From contig JADGJC010000011.1 in assembly GCA_027596075.1 (NCBI GenBank), positions 173,936-237,935 on the forward strand: a stretch of 64,000 bases of DNA, read 5' to 3'. Both the position numbers and the translations under genes were made by a program. Below the pieces are notes generated by a model, which was not told the origin of the DNA, searched no databases, and saw only the letters and a list, made by a program, of their open reading frames with translations. This document shows positions 21,849-33,468 of this stretch, one piece after another (the stretch's first letter is position 1; the number at the start of each line of letters is the position of its first letter). Origin of the DNA: Rhizophlyctis rosea (lineage: Eukaryota; Chytridiomycota; Chytridiomycetes; Rhizophlyctidales; Rhizophlyctidaceae).

Positions 21849-22826
21849 CTATTTGGCCTCCCTCTGGTGAGTCAAGAACCATTCCCACAGCTCGATACGG
21901 TTGTATGCCTCTGTCCATGAATCATGACCCGCCTCTGGATAGATGCTATATTCAACCTCTTTTGCCCCACAACGCTTCAGCGCTTGGATGACCTCGTCAG
22001 ATTCCTGTTATGCATTCACTCAGCAACATCATAAGCAACTGTGGTTAAGAAAAGCAGCATGCATACCGAAATGGGAATAATCTCATCCTTAGCACCATGA
22101 TGATTCCAAACAGGCGTGTCTTTAATCACACTAACCCTGGCAGCATCTGCTCCACCGCACACTGGTGCAATGGCTGCAAAGCGAGTAGGATTGTGCATCG
22201 CTAATGCCCAAGTCCCGTACCCTCCCATAGATACGCCCGTGACATACTCTCTAGTTGCATCCACCCTGTAAAGCGACTCAATCTCTGCAAGGAGGTCAGA
22301 TAGGACGTGCGGGTTCCAACCGTAACCGCCTTCAGAGAAATTGAGTTGAGGGGAAACTGTGATAAATGATTCAGTTACGAGGGTCGCGCAGGAGGGTGTT
22401 ACGGGTTGAAGGGGTGGTGGGGTGTCTTTTCGACGGCTGGAAGTTGGAGGGCGGGTGGGTTGTTGGGGGATTACGGGAGTTGGGGGGTTTGGTGACCGAA
22501 GGAGCTCGTACGCTTCGAGGCAAAACGGTCAAACAATTGAGACGGGTATCCCATCTAAAGGCATATTAATGCACTTGCTGCATACCACAAACAAGTTTTG
22601 GCACGCCATGCATCTTGACCATTTCAAGCTCGAGCAACGCGTCTGCACCCTCCCCACGCGCACTCTCTCCAGCACCGTGAAGAAACAACATTAGCGGCCA
22701 TCGTTTTGTTTCATCTTTATCATAGTCAGGAGGGACTGACAACCAGTATCGGTAGCGAATAGCCGCGGTCGAGTTATTCTGTACGAATGGTCGGAGAAGA
22801 GATTGAGCGGGAGGTGTTGGTGGCAT
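21849..22826 (-). CDS. Alpha/beta hydrolase, predicted peptidase/esterase (COG4099-like)
   Basis: Three exons (22589-22826, 22067-22512, 21849-22004), in phase, give 279 residues from MPPTPPAQSLL. The core reads YRYWLSVPPDYDKDETKRWP, then LMLFLHGAGESARGEG for the oxyanion region. The nucleophile elbow is GVSMGGYGTW with the catalytic Ser, preceded by NFSEGGYGWNPHVL. GAKDEIIPIS carries the acid, and YPEAGHDSW supplies the catalytic His. A Pro-rich insertion (about residues 85-120) sits between the second strand and ATLVTESFITVSPQL. No signal peptide or membrane segment, so probably cytosolic. The substrate cannot be told from sequence. Confidence 0.88.
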
Positions 22827-23170
22827 CGCGAAGTTTAGTGCGCGTGGCTGAGGGAAATAAAGAGACCAGGGTCTGATCTTGCTCCCTGACGCGCAACGCA
22901 CCGGCCCTTGGCGGGCTCTTCGCCTCTTTTATTTTCCCACCGTGAGAAACGCGATCTCTCCATCGGCAAGAGCTTTTATCAGTCCCCCAATTTGTATGAT
23001 TGATCAGGTTTACTCGAACACGTCATACCCTTTGTAGCTATTAGTCCTCCATCAGCGTGGGAGCACATCTCGCACGTTCCTCACGATCTTCAACGTCCAA
23101 CAAGAAGCACCATCAACTCTAACAAACTGATCTACCCAAGTACCGACTTACCAATATCCGCGGTCTTGAA
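22827..23170. other. Divergent promoter region; nothing specific seen
   Basis: 344 bases between the hydrolase start and the ankyrin gene start. No clear motif. Confidence 0.4.
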
Positions 23171-25218
23171 ATGGTGTCAATAAGCCTGGAGGGTAAGGAG
23201 CTCACATTTCCTGTTACCGTCGCAGCGATTGAGCCAGATGCCTTATTCACCACGCACTTGAAAATCTCCAACTCTTGCAACTCAGAAAATCAAACGTACT
23301 TTCAAGACAAAATGCTGGAACGTCGACGACAGTTTCACGCTTACCTCGAAAACTTGAGCGAGCCTGTCATCAAAAGAATATGCTCCAAACTTGGTGAGAG
23401 CACCTGACGTTGCATCTTCACCGTCAACCGTTTAGAAGGCTGAACTGTTTGTTTACCGACTGATTGTTTACCAACCATAGATATTCCCACCGAAGACACA
23501 AACACATCCCTGATCCTCCGCATCGAAGAACAACTCGAAAAACAACTGCCCACTCCCAATACGGGTCTCCAACTATGGATGATCCCATCTCCAAGCGACC
23601 TACCCGACCTGCCACCTGAGCTGGTGCACAAAATCGCTCGAATGTCGGGACCGATCGTCAGTCGCAACTTTCGGCGCATGGACAAGTATTACCGCAAGTT
23701 CATTACGGACAAAGACGTGCAATGGGCGGAAGCGGGATACAGATATCGTACTGAATGATTGTACGAAGTTTTCTGGTGGTCGTTAAATCGATGGCATGTG
23801 GATATACTCTGCGCGTACGTTCTTGAGGCGGACGAGGCTTTCCCGGAAAGAGTCCCTCTCTTGAAGGCCCTCGCACATGCAGCTGGAAGAGGGGACATGG
23901 GCACGATGAACTGGCTTTTCGAAAAGGGTGCGACTCCTCATAAAGTTGCAATGCTCGCCGCGGCTCGACATCCCGTAGGTACCCAACCACCACGCGCCCA
24001 TCCTGACATCCTGAAGGTTCTATTGGCACGTGACCAAATAACGGACCTCAAAACTGTACAAATGCTCGTGGCCTACGCAGCGACGAACGGCTATGTTGAA
24101 ATATTGGAGTTGTTGATAGAGCACTTTGATGGGATCAAGCACGACATTTTGGGCAGGGCTCTTTTTGGTGCTGCACAACATGGTTGCATCAATGTCATAA
24201 AGTTTGCTTTGGAGGTTGGGGATCCAGCCAGACCGGAAACGAAGAAATTCCCCGGATGGCAATGTATGGGGCGGCTTGCAGTGGGCACACGGAGGCAATG
24301 CACACCTTACTGGCATATGATGGATCAGCCGCGGATCAAGCGTTGTTGCTCGGAGCCATGAGGGGGGATCTCGATGCAGTCAGAGCATTGTTGAGAGCCG
24401 GAGCAAATTGCAACGCTCATAACGCGGGCGGCTCGGCGCTCAGTTTTGCGGTCCTGGGGGGCTCGGTCGACATTGTCAAAACTCTTTTGGAAGCTGGTTC
24501 TGATGTGCATTACCATCAGGAACTTGCGTTGCTGTTTGCGGCGGATGAAGGGCGGACGGAAATAGTCAAGCTGCTGGCGGAGGCTGGGGCGAACGTAAGG
24601 CTTCATCCAGGGTTTATTTACAGTGCGGCTCAGAATGGGCACGCAGCGACGCTAAAGGCTTTGCTGGATGCGGGTGCGACCCTGGAGAATGATAGGGGGG
24701 ATTTTTTCATGTTGGATGCGGCCAAGGAGGGTCGTGTGGAGGTGGTGAAGGTGTTGATAGAGGCCGGAGTGAACCCTTGCTACTGCAATTATTCCCCCAT
24801 CCGCTCATTAGTGAACGAGGATGATGTTGAGGCTGTCAAGGTCTTGTTGGACGCCATAGCGTGGGAAGACGACGGCTTCCGCGCAGTCATCAGGGAGGCA
24901 ATGAACAAAGACAAAATCACCCTCCTGGACGAGGTCGTGGAGGGTGCGGTCAACAAGAAGGGATTTGATGCGGCGTTGGAGCTCTTGTCGCGGCCGGGAT
25001 TGAGCGTGCACTCGCGTCAGGTGGCGTTGATTCGGGCGGCGGAGAGGGGGTTGGTGGGAGCTGTCAAGGTGTTGGTTGCGTCGATTGGGAAAACTGATAC
25101 TTCTTTGGATGGGACGGCGGATGCGATTAGGGAGGCTTTGGATAAGGCGGCGGAACGGGGGGATGATGATGTTGTGGCGGTTTTGATGGAGGGGCTTGGG
25201 AAGTTGGGTCTTGATTAG
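23171..25218 (+). pseudogene. F-box-like/ankyrin-repeat gene, broken by a stop and a frameshift
   Basis: Exon 1 (23171-23391) is spliced in phase to 23481. An F-box-like segment (SDLPDLPPELVHKIARMSG) is followed by at least eight ankyrin-type repeats, for example HTEAMHTLLAYDGSAADQAL, DLDAVRALLRAGANCNAH, SVDIVKTLLEAGSDV, RTEIVKLLAEAGANV, HAATLKALLDAGATL and RVEVVKVLIEAGVNP, ending LMEGLGKLGLD. Two lesions interrupt it. An in-frame TGA at 23756-23758 sits inside otherwise continuous coding sequence. A one-base frame change near 24250-24253 falls in a CCCC run: the upstream frame ends near ETKKFP and resumes as RMAMYGAAC. Intact members would be ubiquitin-ligase adaptors with a repeat array for substrate binding. 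Either a young pseudogene or, for the homopolymer site, an assembly error. Confidence 0.75.
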
Positions 25219-25648
25219 GCAGGGGCATAGTGCTGCGTCGAGAAGATGTTTAGGATACGGTATGGTAGTCTAGGTCTCCATCCATCAAATTCGGATAGAG
25301 AGTGGACATCGAAAGGCGTTACGACACATTGATGCAATCGCATGAGTCAGCTCTAAGTCCGCAAGGGTATCCAAAGTGGTAGTGGCCTGATCTCCAAGTG
25401 GAAAGGCATACAAACTCGAGCTTCAAACCCATCCGGAACAGAACGGGCTAATTATCCTCATGACTCATAGGAGGTTCCCATATGTTTTTAAAAAAAAAAC
25501 ACGCGACAAAGAGGTTTTATATACATAATGATAGAGAAAAAGCACAAATCCAATGACCTATGTACAAAAAAAAACTAACAGTGGATCTCCCACTTTCACA
25601 ACTAACGACTCATCAAAACCATCAATCCACCCAACCTCAACCCGACAT
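25219..25648. other. Intergenic, convergent 3' ends; A-run
   Basis: Between the ankyrin gene and the SH3 gene stop. Contains an A10 run near 25490 and A-rich sequence, consistent with 3' flanks. No gene. Confidence 0.4.
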
Positions 25649-27334
25649 TCACGCACTCCCACTCTTCTGCACATCCGCCCCACCTCCAACCCCCCTCGCC
25701 CCACCCCCCAAATCAACATCAACAACCTGCCTCCCAAGCCCCAACCCCAACCCAACAACCACAATCATCGCCAGCACACACCCCACAAACACCAAAACCC
25801 TCTTCCTCCCCTCCCGTTTCGCAGCTTCCTCTTCCTCCCTCATCGTCTCCCTCCTCGACTTAACCACCCGCCGAGGTGCTGCGTCGACGGGCGTGATGCG
25901 GTACTCGTAGGTGTCGCTTTTTGATTTTGTCGATGATGTTGGGGAGGGAAGTGGGGATGTGAGGGGTGCGAATAGGTATTTTGGGTCGGGGAGGATGGAG
26001 CAGGGTGTGGGTATTGGTGGGGCGCCGAGGCAGCCTCCTGGGTAGATCCCGGCTTGTTGGGTTGTTAGGTTGTAGCCGTATATCCAGCCTTTTGTGGAAA
26101 AGCGAAAGAGAGTGAGTTTCATTCTTGTGTAGCAAAATCTGCGGAATGCAAGTTTCGAGTACATACCATCATCAAACCTCGTATCAACAATCAATTCATC
26201 CCCAGCACTCACAAAAATCTCATCACTTAACGTCGGGACATGCGACGCAATCGCTACAGCACGTTCCCATCTATCTTCGTCTTCTTCCTCGTCCGTCCGT
26301 CCATCCACCTCCTCCAGCTGCGGCTCCAATCTCACATCCCCTTCCGCCGCAACAGGTAACGACGGCCCCTTTTCGTCCCCAGCCCAGGGAGCCTTGGCAC
26401 TCTCATCCGGCGGCGGCGTGACAACAACGTGCGCCGTGGGAGTCGGTAACGGGACTTGTAACGATAGGGAAGAAGGTGGTACATGCGTGCTTGAGGCTGT
26501 TTCACTTTGCGGGACGGGAGGTTGATCTATGACGTCGATGACGATGGTGGTTTCGTCCTTCTTAACGCTAGCGGGTTCCTCGCCATGTTTATCGATTACG
26601 ACACCAGTTTGAACGGGAGAGGGTTGTGATGGGGGACGGAGGGGCGTTCGTAGGGGGGTTGATGCGACGGGGAATGGGTATTCTTTTAGTGGGGAGCGGA
26701 GCGGGGTTCGGAGAGGTGTACGTAGAGGTGTGGCTATGGGAAGGAGGGAACTTGTACGTGGTGTCGTTACGGCTGGGAAGGGATATTCTGAGCGAGGGGA
26801 GAATGCGGAGGGTGTGAGGATTGTGCGGGGTAGGGATAGCGCAAAGGTGGGGCGGGGTGGTCCTGCCGGGTTGGTAGGAATGCTGGTATCCGTGACGGTA
26901 TATGGAGGTGTTGCATCTGAAGCCGGGTGTTGGGATGGTGAAGATGCATTGGGTGATGATGAATCGGTGGGTGAATCAGTAGTGGGAGAAATTGACCGAG
27001 GAACGACGGGAAAGGGGTATTCGACTGGAGTTCGCAATGTTAAAGTCGGGACTGCTAAAGACGGAGTCTTCGCAGGTGCGGCTGGTGTTGATGGGAACGC
27101 CCGTTTTAGTTGCAGCGCAAAGGTTGCGCGGGAAGGTGGCAGAGGAAGAGTGAGGTTTTGAGGAGGTCGCCTTTGCGTGGGGGAGTTCTGTGGGGAGTGG
27201 TTGCCTTCCTCCGTTCTTTTCTGCTTCTCATACAAAATCTCTGGAGTGGCATGCTGACCACCACTCCCGTCGTCTACCTTGTCTGTCGAATTGCTATCCT
27301 GAGGCGGTGCGGTTTCTGGGGACCTGTCTGCCAT
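25649..27334 (-). CDS. Disordered protein with SH3 domain and C-terminal membrane segment
   Basis: Two exons (26167-27334, 25649-26088) give 535 residues from MADRSPETAPP. The 78-base intron (26089-26166) is a multiple of three and stop-free, so the genome also reads straight through it. Removing it restores an SH3 domain: ERAVAIASHVPTLSDEIFVS, GDELIVDTRFDDGWIYGYN, then QAGIYPGGCL. The N-terminal 370 residues are Pro/Ser/Thr-rich, with three copies of an EYPFP[VA] motif beside TPLRTPLR-type repeats. Near the C-terminus a basic stretch (AAKREGRKRVL) precedes a single hydrophobic helix (VFVGCVLAMIVVVGLGLGLG) and a Gly-rich tail. It is probably a membrane-tethered SH3 scaffold; partner unknown. 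Start chosen at the first ATG giving a typical N-terminus; the frame is open further upstream without an ATG. Confidence 0.75.
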   Translation of the reverse strand: MADRSPETAPPQDSNSTDKVDDGSGGQHATPEILYEKQKRTEEGNHSPQNSPTQRRPPQNLTLPLPPSRATFALQLKRAFPSTPAAPAKTPSLAVPTLTLRTPVEYPFPVVPRSISPTTDSPTDSSSPNASSPSQHPASDATPPYTVTDTSIPTNPAGPPRPTFALSLPRTILTPSAFSPRSEYPFPAVTTPRTSSLLPIATPLRTPLRTPLRSPLKEYPFPVASTPLRTPLRPPSQPSPVQTGVVIDKHGEEPASVKKDETTIVIDVIDQPPVPQSETASSTHVPPSSLSLQVPLPTPTAHVVVTPPPDESAKAPWAGDEKGPSLPVAAEGDVRLEPQLEEVDGRTDEEEDEDRWERAVAIASHVPTLSDEIFVSAGDELIVDTRFDDGMYSKLAFRRFCYTRMKLTLFRFSTKGWIYGYNLTTQQAGIYPGGCLGAPPIPTPCSILPDPKYLFAPLTSPLPSPTSSTKSKSDTYEYRITPVDAAPRRVVKSRRETMREEEEAAKREGRKRVLVFVGCVLAMIVVVGLGLGLGRQVVDVDLGGGARGVGGGADVQKSGSA

Positions 27335-27993
27335 TTCGGTTAAGACCTTCCTACTAGTGTGAACCGATACCAGGGAGTCCTTGCAGTCAACAAGGAAACG
27401 GGCGGTGGAGGAAGGGAGTAGGGCTTTTTGAGGTTGTTTCAGTGGCAATAAATTTTGTGCCCTCCCACTCTCCCACCCGCAAGCTGCAAGCGGCAGGCTG
27501 AAAATGCGGTAGGAGACACCAATTGATACAACTTGCATCATATGTATCACACTGCATCCACGTGTGGTAATACAGGTCATACAAGGTATGTGCGGCTTAG
27601 ATCAACCGATCCCCAATACCCGGATCGCGCTTACGGCACAGATCACAAGATCGACGATCCATTGATCCGTTCCACGGATCGGGTTGGGACTTTGACTGAG
27701 ACCGTCACATCTCACATTGAGTTGGCGAGAACATTTGCACCAAGTCTTCCGTTGTCTTCGACAGGACAACTCTGATAAAGTCAAAAGCCAGCCGCTGAAG
27801 GCTCTCATGCAAATGGGAATGTGCGAAATCATGACCAAATGCAACTTGGGTGCGCAATTCATCAACTCAAATGGAATTGACCGAAGGTAACAGTGCCAAC
27901 CTCCACAATATTGAGTTGCCGTAGATCATTTTCCATTCCGCATAGAGGATGTAAACAATCCACCATACACCATTTGTACAGTTCCTCCACCCC
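27335..27993. other. Intergenic; GATC-rich stretch, no gene
   Basis: 27595-27680 contains many GATC/CGGATC motifs (for example at 27653-27682). Nothing else supported. Confidence 0.35.
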
Positions 27994-28738
27994 CTACTTC
28001 TCACCCTCCTTCTCCGCTTCCTTCCCCGCCAACTTCGCCACCGCATTCCTCAAAGTCTTCTCCGCAACTTCAACTCCAAGCTTCACTGCCCCTCTAAACT
28101 GCTTAATAGCCTCCTCCAACTTTCCCATCGAATCCAGCACCACCCCATAGTTATATCTCGCCTCCCCATCATTAGGATCAATGTTCAATGCCGCCTCGTA
28201 GTGTTTACATGCTTCCGGACCGTCCTTCAGGATCAGTGCGGTGAGGTTGGCTATGTTGATGTGTGCGTCGGCGTTGTCGGGTGAGAGTTCAAGGGATTGT
28301 TTCCATGCTTTTATGGCTGCTTCGTGTTTTCCTGATTGAGGCGTGGGAAGGATGTTGTAAGCCTCATGTTGTAACTTTTTGGATGAAGGAAGGGTCACCA
28401 ACCTAACGAGTAATGGCAGTTTGCCATGTTATAATATCCATCAGCTGTTGGTCGCGTCCACACCGACTTTTCAAATGCCTCTAGTGCCCCTTGGATGTCC
28501 TGTCGGCAGGCAAATCTAAGTGAGCCAAATGCTCCCCACAAGCCATTGGATGCCAGTGCCTGTCATGTCGTCAAACTCCCACCTCTTGATTCCACAACTC
28601 CGTGCCTTTATCAAACCATTCTTGTGCCTTTTGTATTAGGGGTTCGTTCGGAGATGGGTCTGCTGCTGATGCGTGGGAAGGTGCTGTTGTGGTAAAGGCT
28701 GGCGGCAAAGTCAATATGCATTGAGGGACTCTAATCAT
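27994..28738 (-). CDS. TPR-repeat protein, possibly mitochondrial
   Basis: Exons 28583-28738, 28403-28499 and 27994-28331, in phase, give 196 residues. Three tetratricopeptide repeats are readable: AQEWFDKGTELWNQEDIQGA through ADGYYNMANCHYSLGKHEAA; then AWKQSLELSPDNADAHINIA; then HYEAALNIDPNDGEARYNYG and SMGKLEEAIKQFRGAVKLG. The protein ends in a basic/acidic KEAEKEGEK tail. The chosen N-terminus (MIRVPQCILTLPPAF) is basic and hydrophobic and could be a mitochondrial presequence. An alternative upstream start at 28980 (MSAYRVVRITLTR) also looks like one but does not splice in phase. TPR proteins act as protein-binding scaffolds; no specific partner can be named. Confidence 0.75.
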
Positions 28739-30854
28739 GGCGATTTTGGCAATTGAGGCCTTCTTACACACCTCGCGCTATCGAGGCATATCGAGGTTGG
28801 GTAAAGTGTGCGGTGGGTGTAGATCTGGCTGATGTGATAGCGTAAACAGTTGAGGTTCTGACAAAGTGGGCATTGCACCGAGAGTTTTCATGACAAGCTG
28901 CTCACCTAGAAGAGACCGTGGGACTCCTAGGTGCCGACACCTTGTTAGCGTAATTCGGACGACACGGTATGCGGACATGGTAAGGGTTTTGCTGTTTTGG
29001 CAATATGATAGTAGTTGGTAAACAAAGAAGGGGGACGAGACAGCACAATGCAACGTTGACGAGTAGTTGTGGCTTGGATTATGTGACGCTGTGGCTAAAT
29101 GTGGCTGAAATGGCTTGCCACACCGTCAAGCCACAGATTGACACATATCCCCGGCCCCCTCCCAACAGCCTGGCCTCACTTCTTTGTCCGCTGCTTTTCA
29201 TCTGCGGAACACATTCAAGCATTAGATAGCTTTTCCATTCGCGCATTTTCATCCTCGACTATCCATCCACACGTTCCATCCATCCGTTCCATCCATCCTA
29301 GTACTAGCCATCCAAGTACCACCCGCTCTAGTACTCTCCGTCCACCCGGACCACTATCGACATGAGGACATACCAAAGCTAAGTATCCAAAGTCATTTCC
29401 GTTTTTCAAGGGCAGCTGGGGAAGTCTAGTGCACCTGCCACCCCATCTATTGGGACTAAGTGCCGAAGGCATTGCAGATGACGGAAGAGTGGGCGCGTCA
29501 GAATTGACGGTCCCGCCTCTGGATGAGTTTGTAATGGCGGACGCGGGGGTCGCACATTCTGAACCTGGGTTTAGATATTGGATAGCTCGCGGGGAGATAC
29601 CGAAGTGACACTTTACCAACTATTCCAAGAACAGATACTAACAACCCTTTTGCATTCCAGCCTTAGGAACCTCCTGCAAACGTCCTGGGCACGACCAGTC
29701 AAATAACTGCGCCCTGGGATGTGGAAATCAGAGCAAGCGACCGTAACACTCGGTGGCCACTTCGGTGGACAATAATACTCGCCTTTTTGGCCTTCCTGGT
29801 TCCGACTTGACGACCTCGTGCACAATTGCAATGATCACAGTCACCGAAGTGCCACCGCGTCGGAGCTGAGTCTACCGACGCACAGGATAAAACGCGGAGG
29901 AGCATGGGATTGCAATCCATACCTGGGCGGGTTGCAATTCCATAGCTGTGCTCGTGGTGAGCTTTGGTGAACGAATAGTCAAATCGGGCTGAACTTTGCA
30001 GGTGCGTATCTCAGGCGGGCTGATGCTGTCTTCGGAGCATGGCTGTGGTAGAGGAGTGCTGGGCGGCATGTTTGAGATGTCCTTTTTGAGACACGAGACC
30101 CACCTCCTGCGGGCTGTTCCCGGGGGGGATGCGGTTTGTTCTGGTACATGGTGCGGGTGGCAGCTTTGTCTGCGCCGGTCGTGGAAGGAGCCGGCATGCT
30201 GTTTAGTCACGAGTCGTAACGCATGCTCGTCACCAATGGTTTCACGTCGTTTCTTGCGTTCTGTTTTTGTGTTCTGTTATTACCAGTTCGTTTCCTTAGA
30301 CAATAGACATGTTCGAAATATCGAAAGGGCTGGCTTGTATTAATATATGCTGTAAAGCTAAATGTTTGGTCTTAAGGCTGGCTGCTCAAATATATTGTTT
30401 TGAACTCAATGGTCCCTTCGTTTCCCGATATTGCTGTATAAAGTTCACGGATTCAAAGCCATGGTTTCGCTCAGTGTGTTGTAGCAAGCTACTGTTCTCA
30501 TCCATACCTAATTTCACATAGAAAGAATACGTCAGAGGCTCACCATGTCCCTTCATCAACAATCAAACCCTCATGCTCCACTAGAGGTGACCCATCACTT
30601 CCGGCAGCGCACATCCGACAAAATGGAAACGCAGCACTCGTCCGTCATCAACGCAAAACAGTCGCGTACATCTCCGCACGCAACAAACCTCCCCACGCAC
30701 CAAGTCCGACTCCATCCGCCAACATCCCCTCAACGAAACTTCAAGTCTTCACGAACCTCCCCAAAAAACAAATAAACTATTAAATTATCTAAACACAAAA
30801 CACCATCTACAAAACACATCACACCAAGAAAAGTCCTCATAAAAAACCTTCCGC
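28739..30854. other. Long intergenic region with one interrupted ORF
   Basis: 29099-29608 is one frame of 170 codons interrupted only by a TGA at 29363-29365. The first half resembles a mitochondrial presequence (FFVRCFSSAEHIQALDSFSI) and the second reads SFPFFKGSWGSLVHLPPHLL to FRYWIARGEIPK. The opposite strand is also open over most of it, so this may be chance. No other structure is supported between 29609 and 30854. Confidence 0.3.
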
Positions 30855-32242
30855 TCACAACCACAACTTAAACGCATGCACAGTACTCCTCACGTCCTCG
30901 TCCCCCTGATCATTAGGAAACATCGCACTCCATCGTTCCTCGTACAGTTTCTCCACCTTAAAGTTATACGGCTCTTCAACCGCAAGTTCGAAAAACTTGT
31001 CGTCTCTGTCGGACCATTTTACGACGTGGCTGGCAGGGGGGAGGAGTTAGTGTGGAGTGTTTGTAATGGGCGAGGAGGAAGAGGTGGGGGATGCTGAATG
31101 GGGATGACGAAGGGGGTGCCAAGAAGATATGACACTCACTGCGTAAAAGTCGTAATAACAACCCCACCCTCCGCCAAACATTGTTTACAACTCTTCAAAA
31201 GATTATGATGTTCAGTGTGGTTGAAGATTAGATCAGCTAGTAGGATTAAGTCGTATCGTTCGTTGGGGCCGCCGAGGGCGGCGAAGAGGTCGTCGGTTGG
31301 TTGGCCCCATTGGAAGCCCTACATGGTGTTTGCGTGAGATACTGGCGGAGGATTACGACAGGTGGAGAGTGATACGCACAACAATCTGGATCACTCCATC
31401 TGCCAAAGCGTTTGGAGCGTTTTGCGAGGCGTTGTGGTGCATGTTGTTGATGAGTTCTGGGTCCGGGTAGTCGGTGATTGCTACCTGCGGGCAAATTAGC
31501 TTGGGTAATGCACCGTTTGTGATAGATCAGGAATGGGTTATACCTTCTTAGCCCCATTCACTGCACAAATAAGTGATGGCAATGATGCGGCCGCTCCTAG
31601 TTCTAGCACACTGGATGACATGTGATGAGACGAATGGGTTCAGCTCCGTGCCGGATGGACAGTGGTTGGAGCCATACCGTTTGCCTGCATACAGCTCCTT
31701 ATGCTTGTCCAGATACTTTGTCATGCTAAGCCCAGCGTTCCATAGTTTATGTGCCCAAAGACTATTGTATTCGAGTGTGATTAGCCATGGTGTTTGCCAG
31801 CGAAGCGCGCAGCATTGATGAGAACTGAACTGTACCTGTGACGCCCAACAAGACGGACTTCTAATCTAGATGGCTGTCCTGTACAATGGAATAATGAGTC
31901 AGCGTCGTCGGAAAACGTGCCAGTTGCCGGCCTTGTCACCGCCGCAAACTTACCCTCCCCAATATATTCCGCTTCTCGAACAAACTCCTCCGTGGTTGGA
32001 GGTGGAGTAGGCGGTCTGAAACCTTCTGGTTCCTATGGTGCCAATGATCGAATAGTTAGGAGCACGGTTCCAGTTGTCAACTTCCGCCGATAGCTGATAA
32101 GGCGAGGAGGTTGCTCAAGAGAACACGGTAAACACAACACCGTGCCCACCTCAAAGACATCTGCCGGGATTTCAAAGTCGTCCTCTTCCTCTTCAGTGGA
32201 AGTCACAGCGGGACCAACGTTGGAGGGTTTCGTGTCGGCCAT
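30855..32242 (-). CDS. EFM7: EFM7/NNT1-type protein N-terminal and lysine methyltransferase
   Basis: Eight exons on the minus strand (32150-32242, 31954-32032, 31836-31878, 31678-31761, 31544-31610, 31380-31484, 31140-31318, 30855-31029), all in phase, give 274 residues from MADTKPSNVG. After an acidic N-terminus, the substrate-side segment reads SLWAHKLWNAGLSMTKYLD. The SAM-binding motif I is GKRVLELGAAASLPSL (Gly105 region), with VAITDYPDPELINNM for motif II and RYDLILLADLIFNHTEHHNL for motif IV. The C-terminal DQGDEDVRSTVHAF matches the family. Yeast Efm7 trimethylates the N-terminal Gly and dimethylates Lys3 of elongation factor eEF1A. Eight exons in 1.4 kb is dense even here; one exon is only 43 bases. 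Confidence 0.9.
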
Positions 32243-32470
32243 AGTGATAAGGGCGTGTCGTTTGAGTATGTATGGGAAAGTACCGGTAGAGAGGAAAAGG
32301 AAAACACATACAAAGACCCGAAATTGACCATTAGCAGGTGGCTTGCACCGCACCTACCTACCTCTATTTTGTGTAACACCCGCGTGAAATGGCGCAGCAC
32401 ACAACTCCCCGATCCGAATGCCATCATCAAAGATATTCTCCACTCATATCCATTTCACCCATCGCCAACC

Positions 32471-33221
32471 ATGCGACTATTACGCTCCATACCCCACCGA
32501 CGACTCTACGCGACCATAGCACCACATAGAATACGATGGGAGCACTCCCAAACGCCATATCAAGTCCTAAACGTCCCCAACGCCGCTTGTCTAAAAGAAA
32601 TAAAAGCCCAATATTACAAGGTCCGTTCCACCACTCCCCACCTACCCGCACCGGGCGCTAACGTGTTAAAAACAAACAAAAGACTGACTCCCCCACCAGC
32701 TATCAATGCAACACCATCCCGATCGCCAACATAACAAACCCGAAACGGAACGCTCCTCTTGCGCTGACTCCTTCGTCCTAATACAACAAGCGTATGATAT
32801 TCTATCGAATGAAGACTCGCGAAAAATCTACGATCAGGGACAGACGAACGGCAGTGTGGATGGAAGTGCTGCACCGTGGGGTGGGAACGCGGCAGCATGG
32901 CAGGAGTACGCGAATGCGGCGGAGGGGAGACCTCCTGGTGAGTGAGAGACAGTGCAGAGGCGTCTTTCCGTTCCGACCGTCATAGCACGAAGAATGAATC
33001 AACTGATATGCACTCCAAAAGATCCAGACGAACCAAAATCCAACCTCCCAGGTTTCCTAGCCCCAGTCGTCATGTCCATGGGCGCCGTCCTAGTCGTAAC
33101 AATAATCATGTTCAAACGGATACAAAAAAGTCGGCAAAGAGAGGAATGGGAAGCATGGGAACGGTTCGCACAAGCAAGAGAAAAGGACGGTCTCGCAGAG
33201 GTATTGGGGTTGCGAAGATGA
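32471..33221 (+). CDS. DnaJ-domain protein with membrane helix, mitochondrial, DNAJC30-like
   Basis: Exons 32471-32620, 32700-32937 and 33028-33221, in phase, give 193 residues. MRLLRSIPHRRLYATIAPHR is an Arg-rich mitochondrial presequence. The J domain follows: TPYQVLNVPNAACLKEIKAQ (helices I-II), the invariant His56-Pro57-Asp58 in QHHPDRQ, and IQQAYDILSNEDSRKIYD. A short Gly/Ala/Asn linker leads to a single membrane helix (FLAPVVMSMGAVLVVTIIMF) and a basic, charged tail. The order presequence, J domain, linker, C-terminal membrane span is that of DNAJC30-type proteins of the inner membrane. It should stimulate a mitochondrial Hsp70. It is divergent from EFM7, 228 bases apart. Confidence 0.85.
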
Positions 33222-33468
33222 AACGAGAAATGTATTTTGTATCAGGGGTTTCTCCCGTTTTGAGTGATGCTATCTGTAACTATGACAGGGTAATGCTACG
33301 TCCCCATCCGCTCCTGGCTTGAAACCTGTCCGCGACCGACGACCCATCATGTAGTGTGACTCCTCCTGACAAATAACGCTCATCTCCCTAGGGTATATCT
33401 TATCCGCCACTATAGATTTCTCCTTCCCGGGTATTTTCAACGTTTTCCCAATGGGTATGACCAATCTC

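Noticed and set aside
28778..29053. Upstream first exon for the TPR gene (MSAYRVVRITLTR)
   Set aside because: It resembles a mitochondrial presequence, but its donor does not join the next exon in phase; the ATG at 28738 already gives a complete protein.
23756..29365. Idea that TGA is a sense codon, from in-frame TGA at 23756 and 29363
   Set aside because: RNase H2B, EFM7, MedA and other intact genes end in TGA exactly where the families end, so TGA is a normal stop here.
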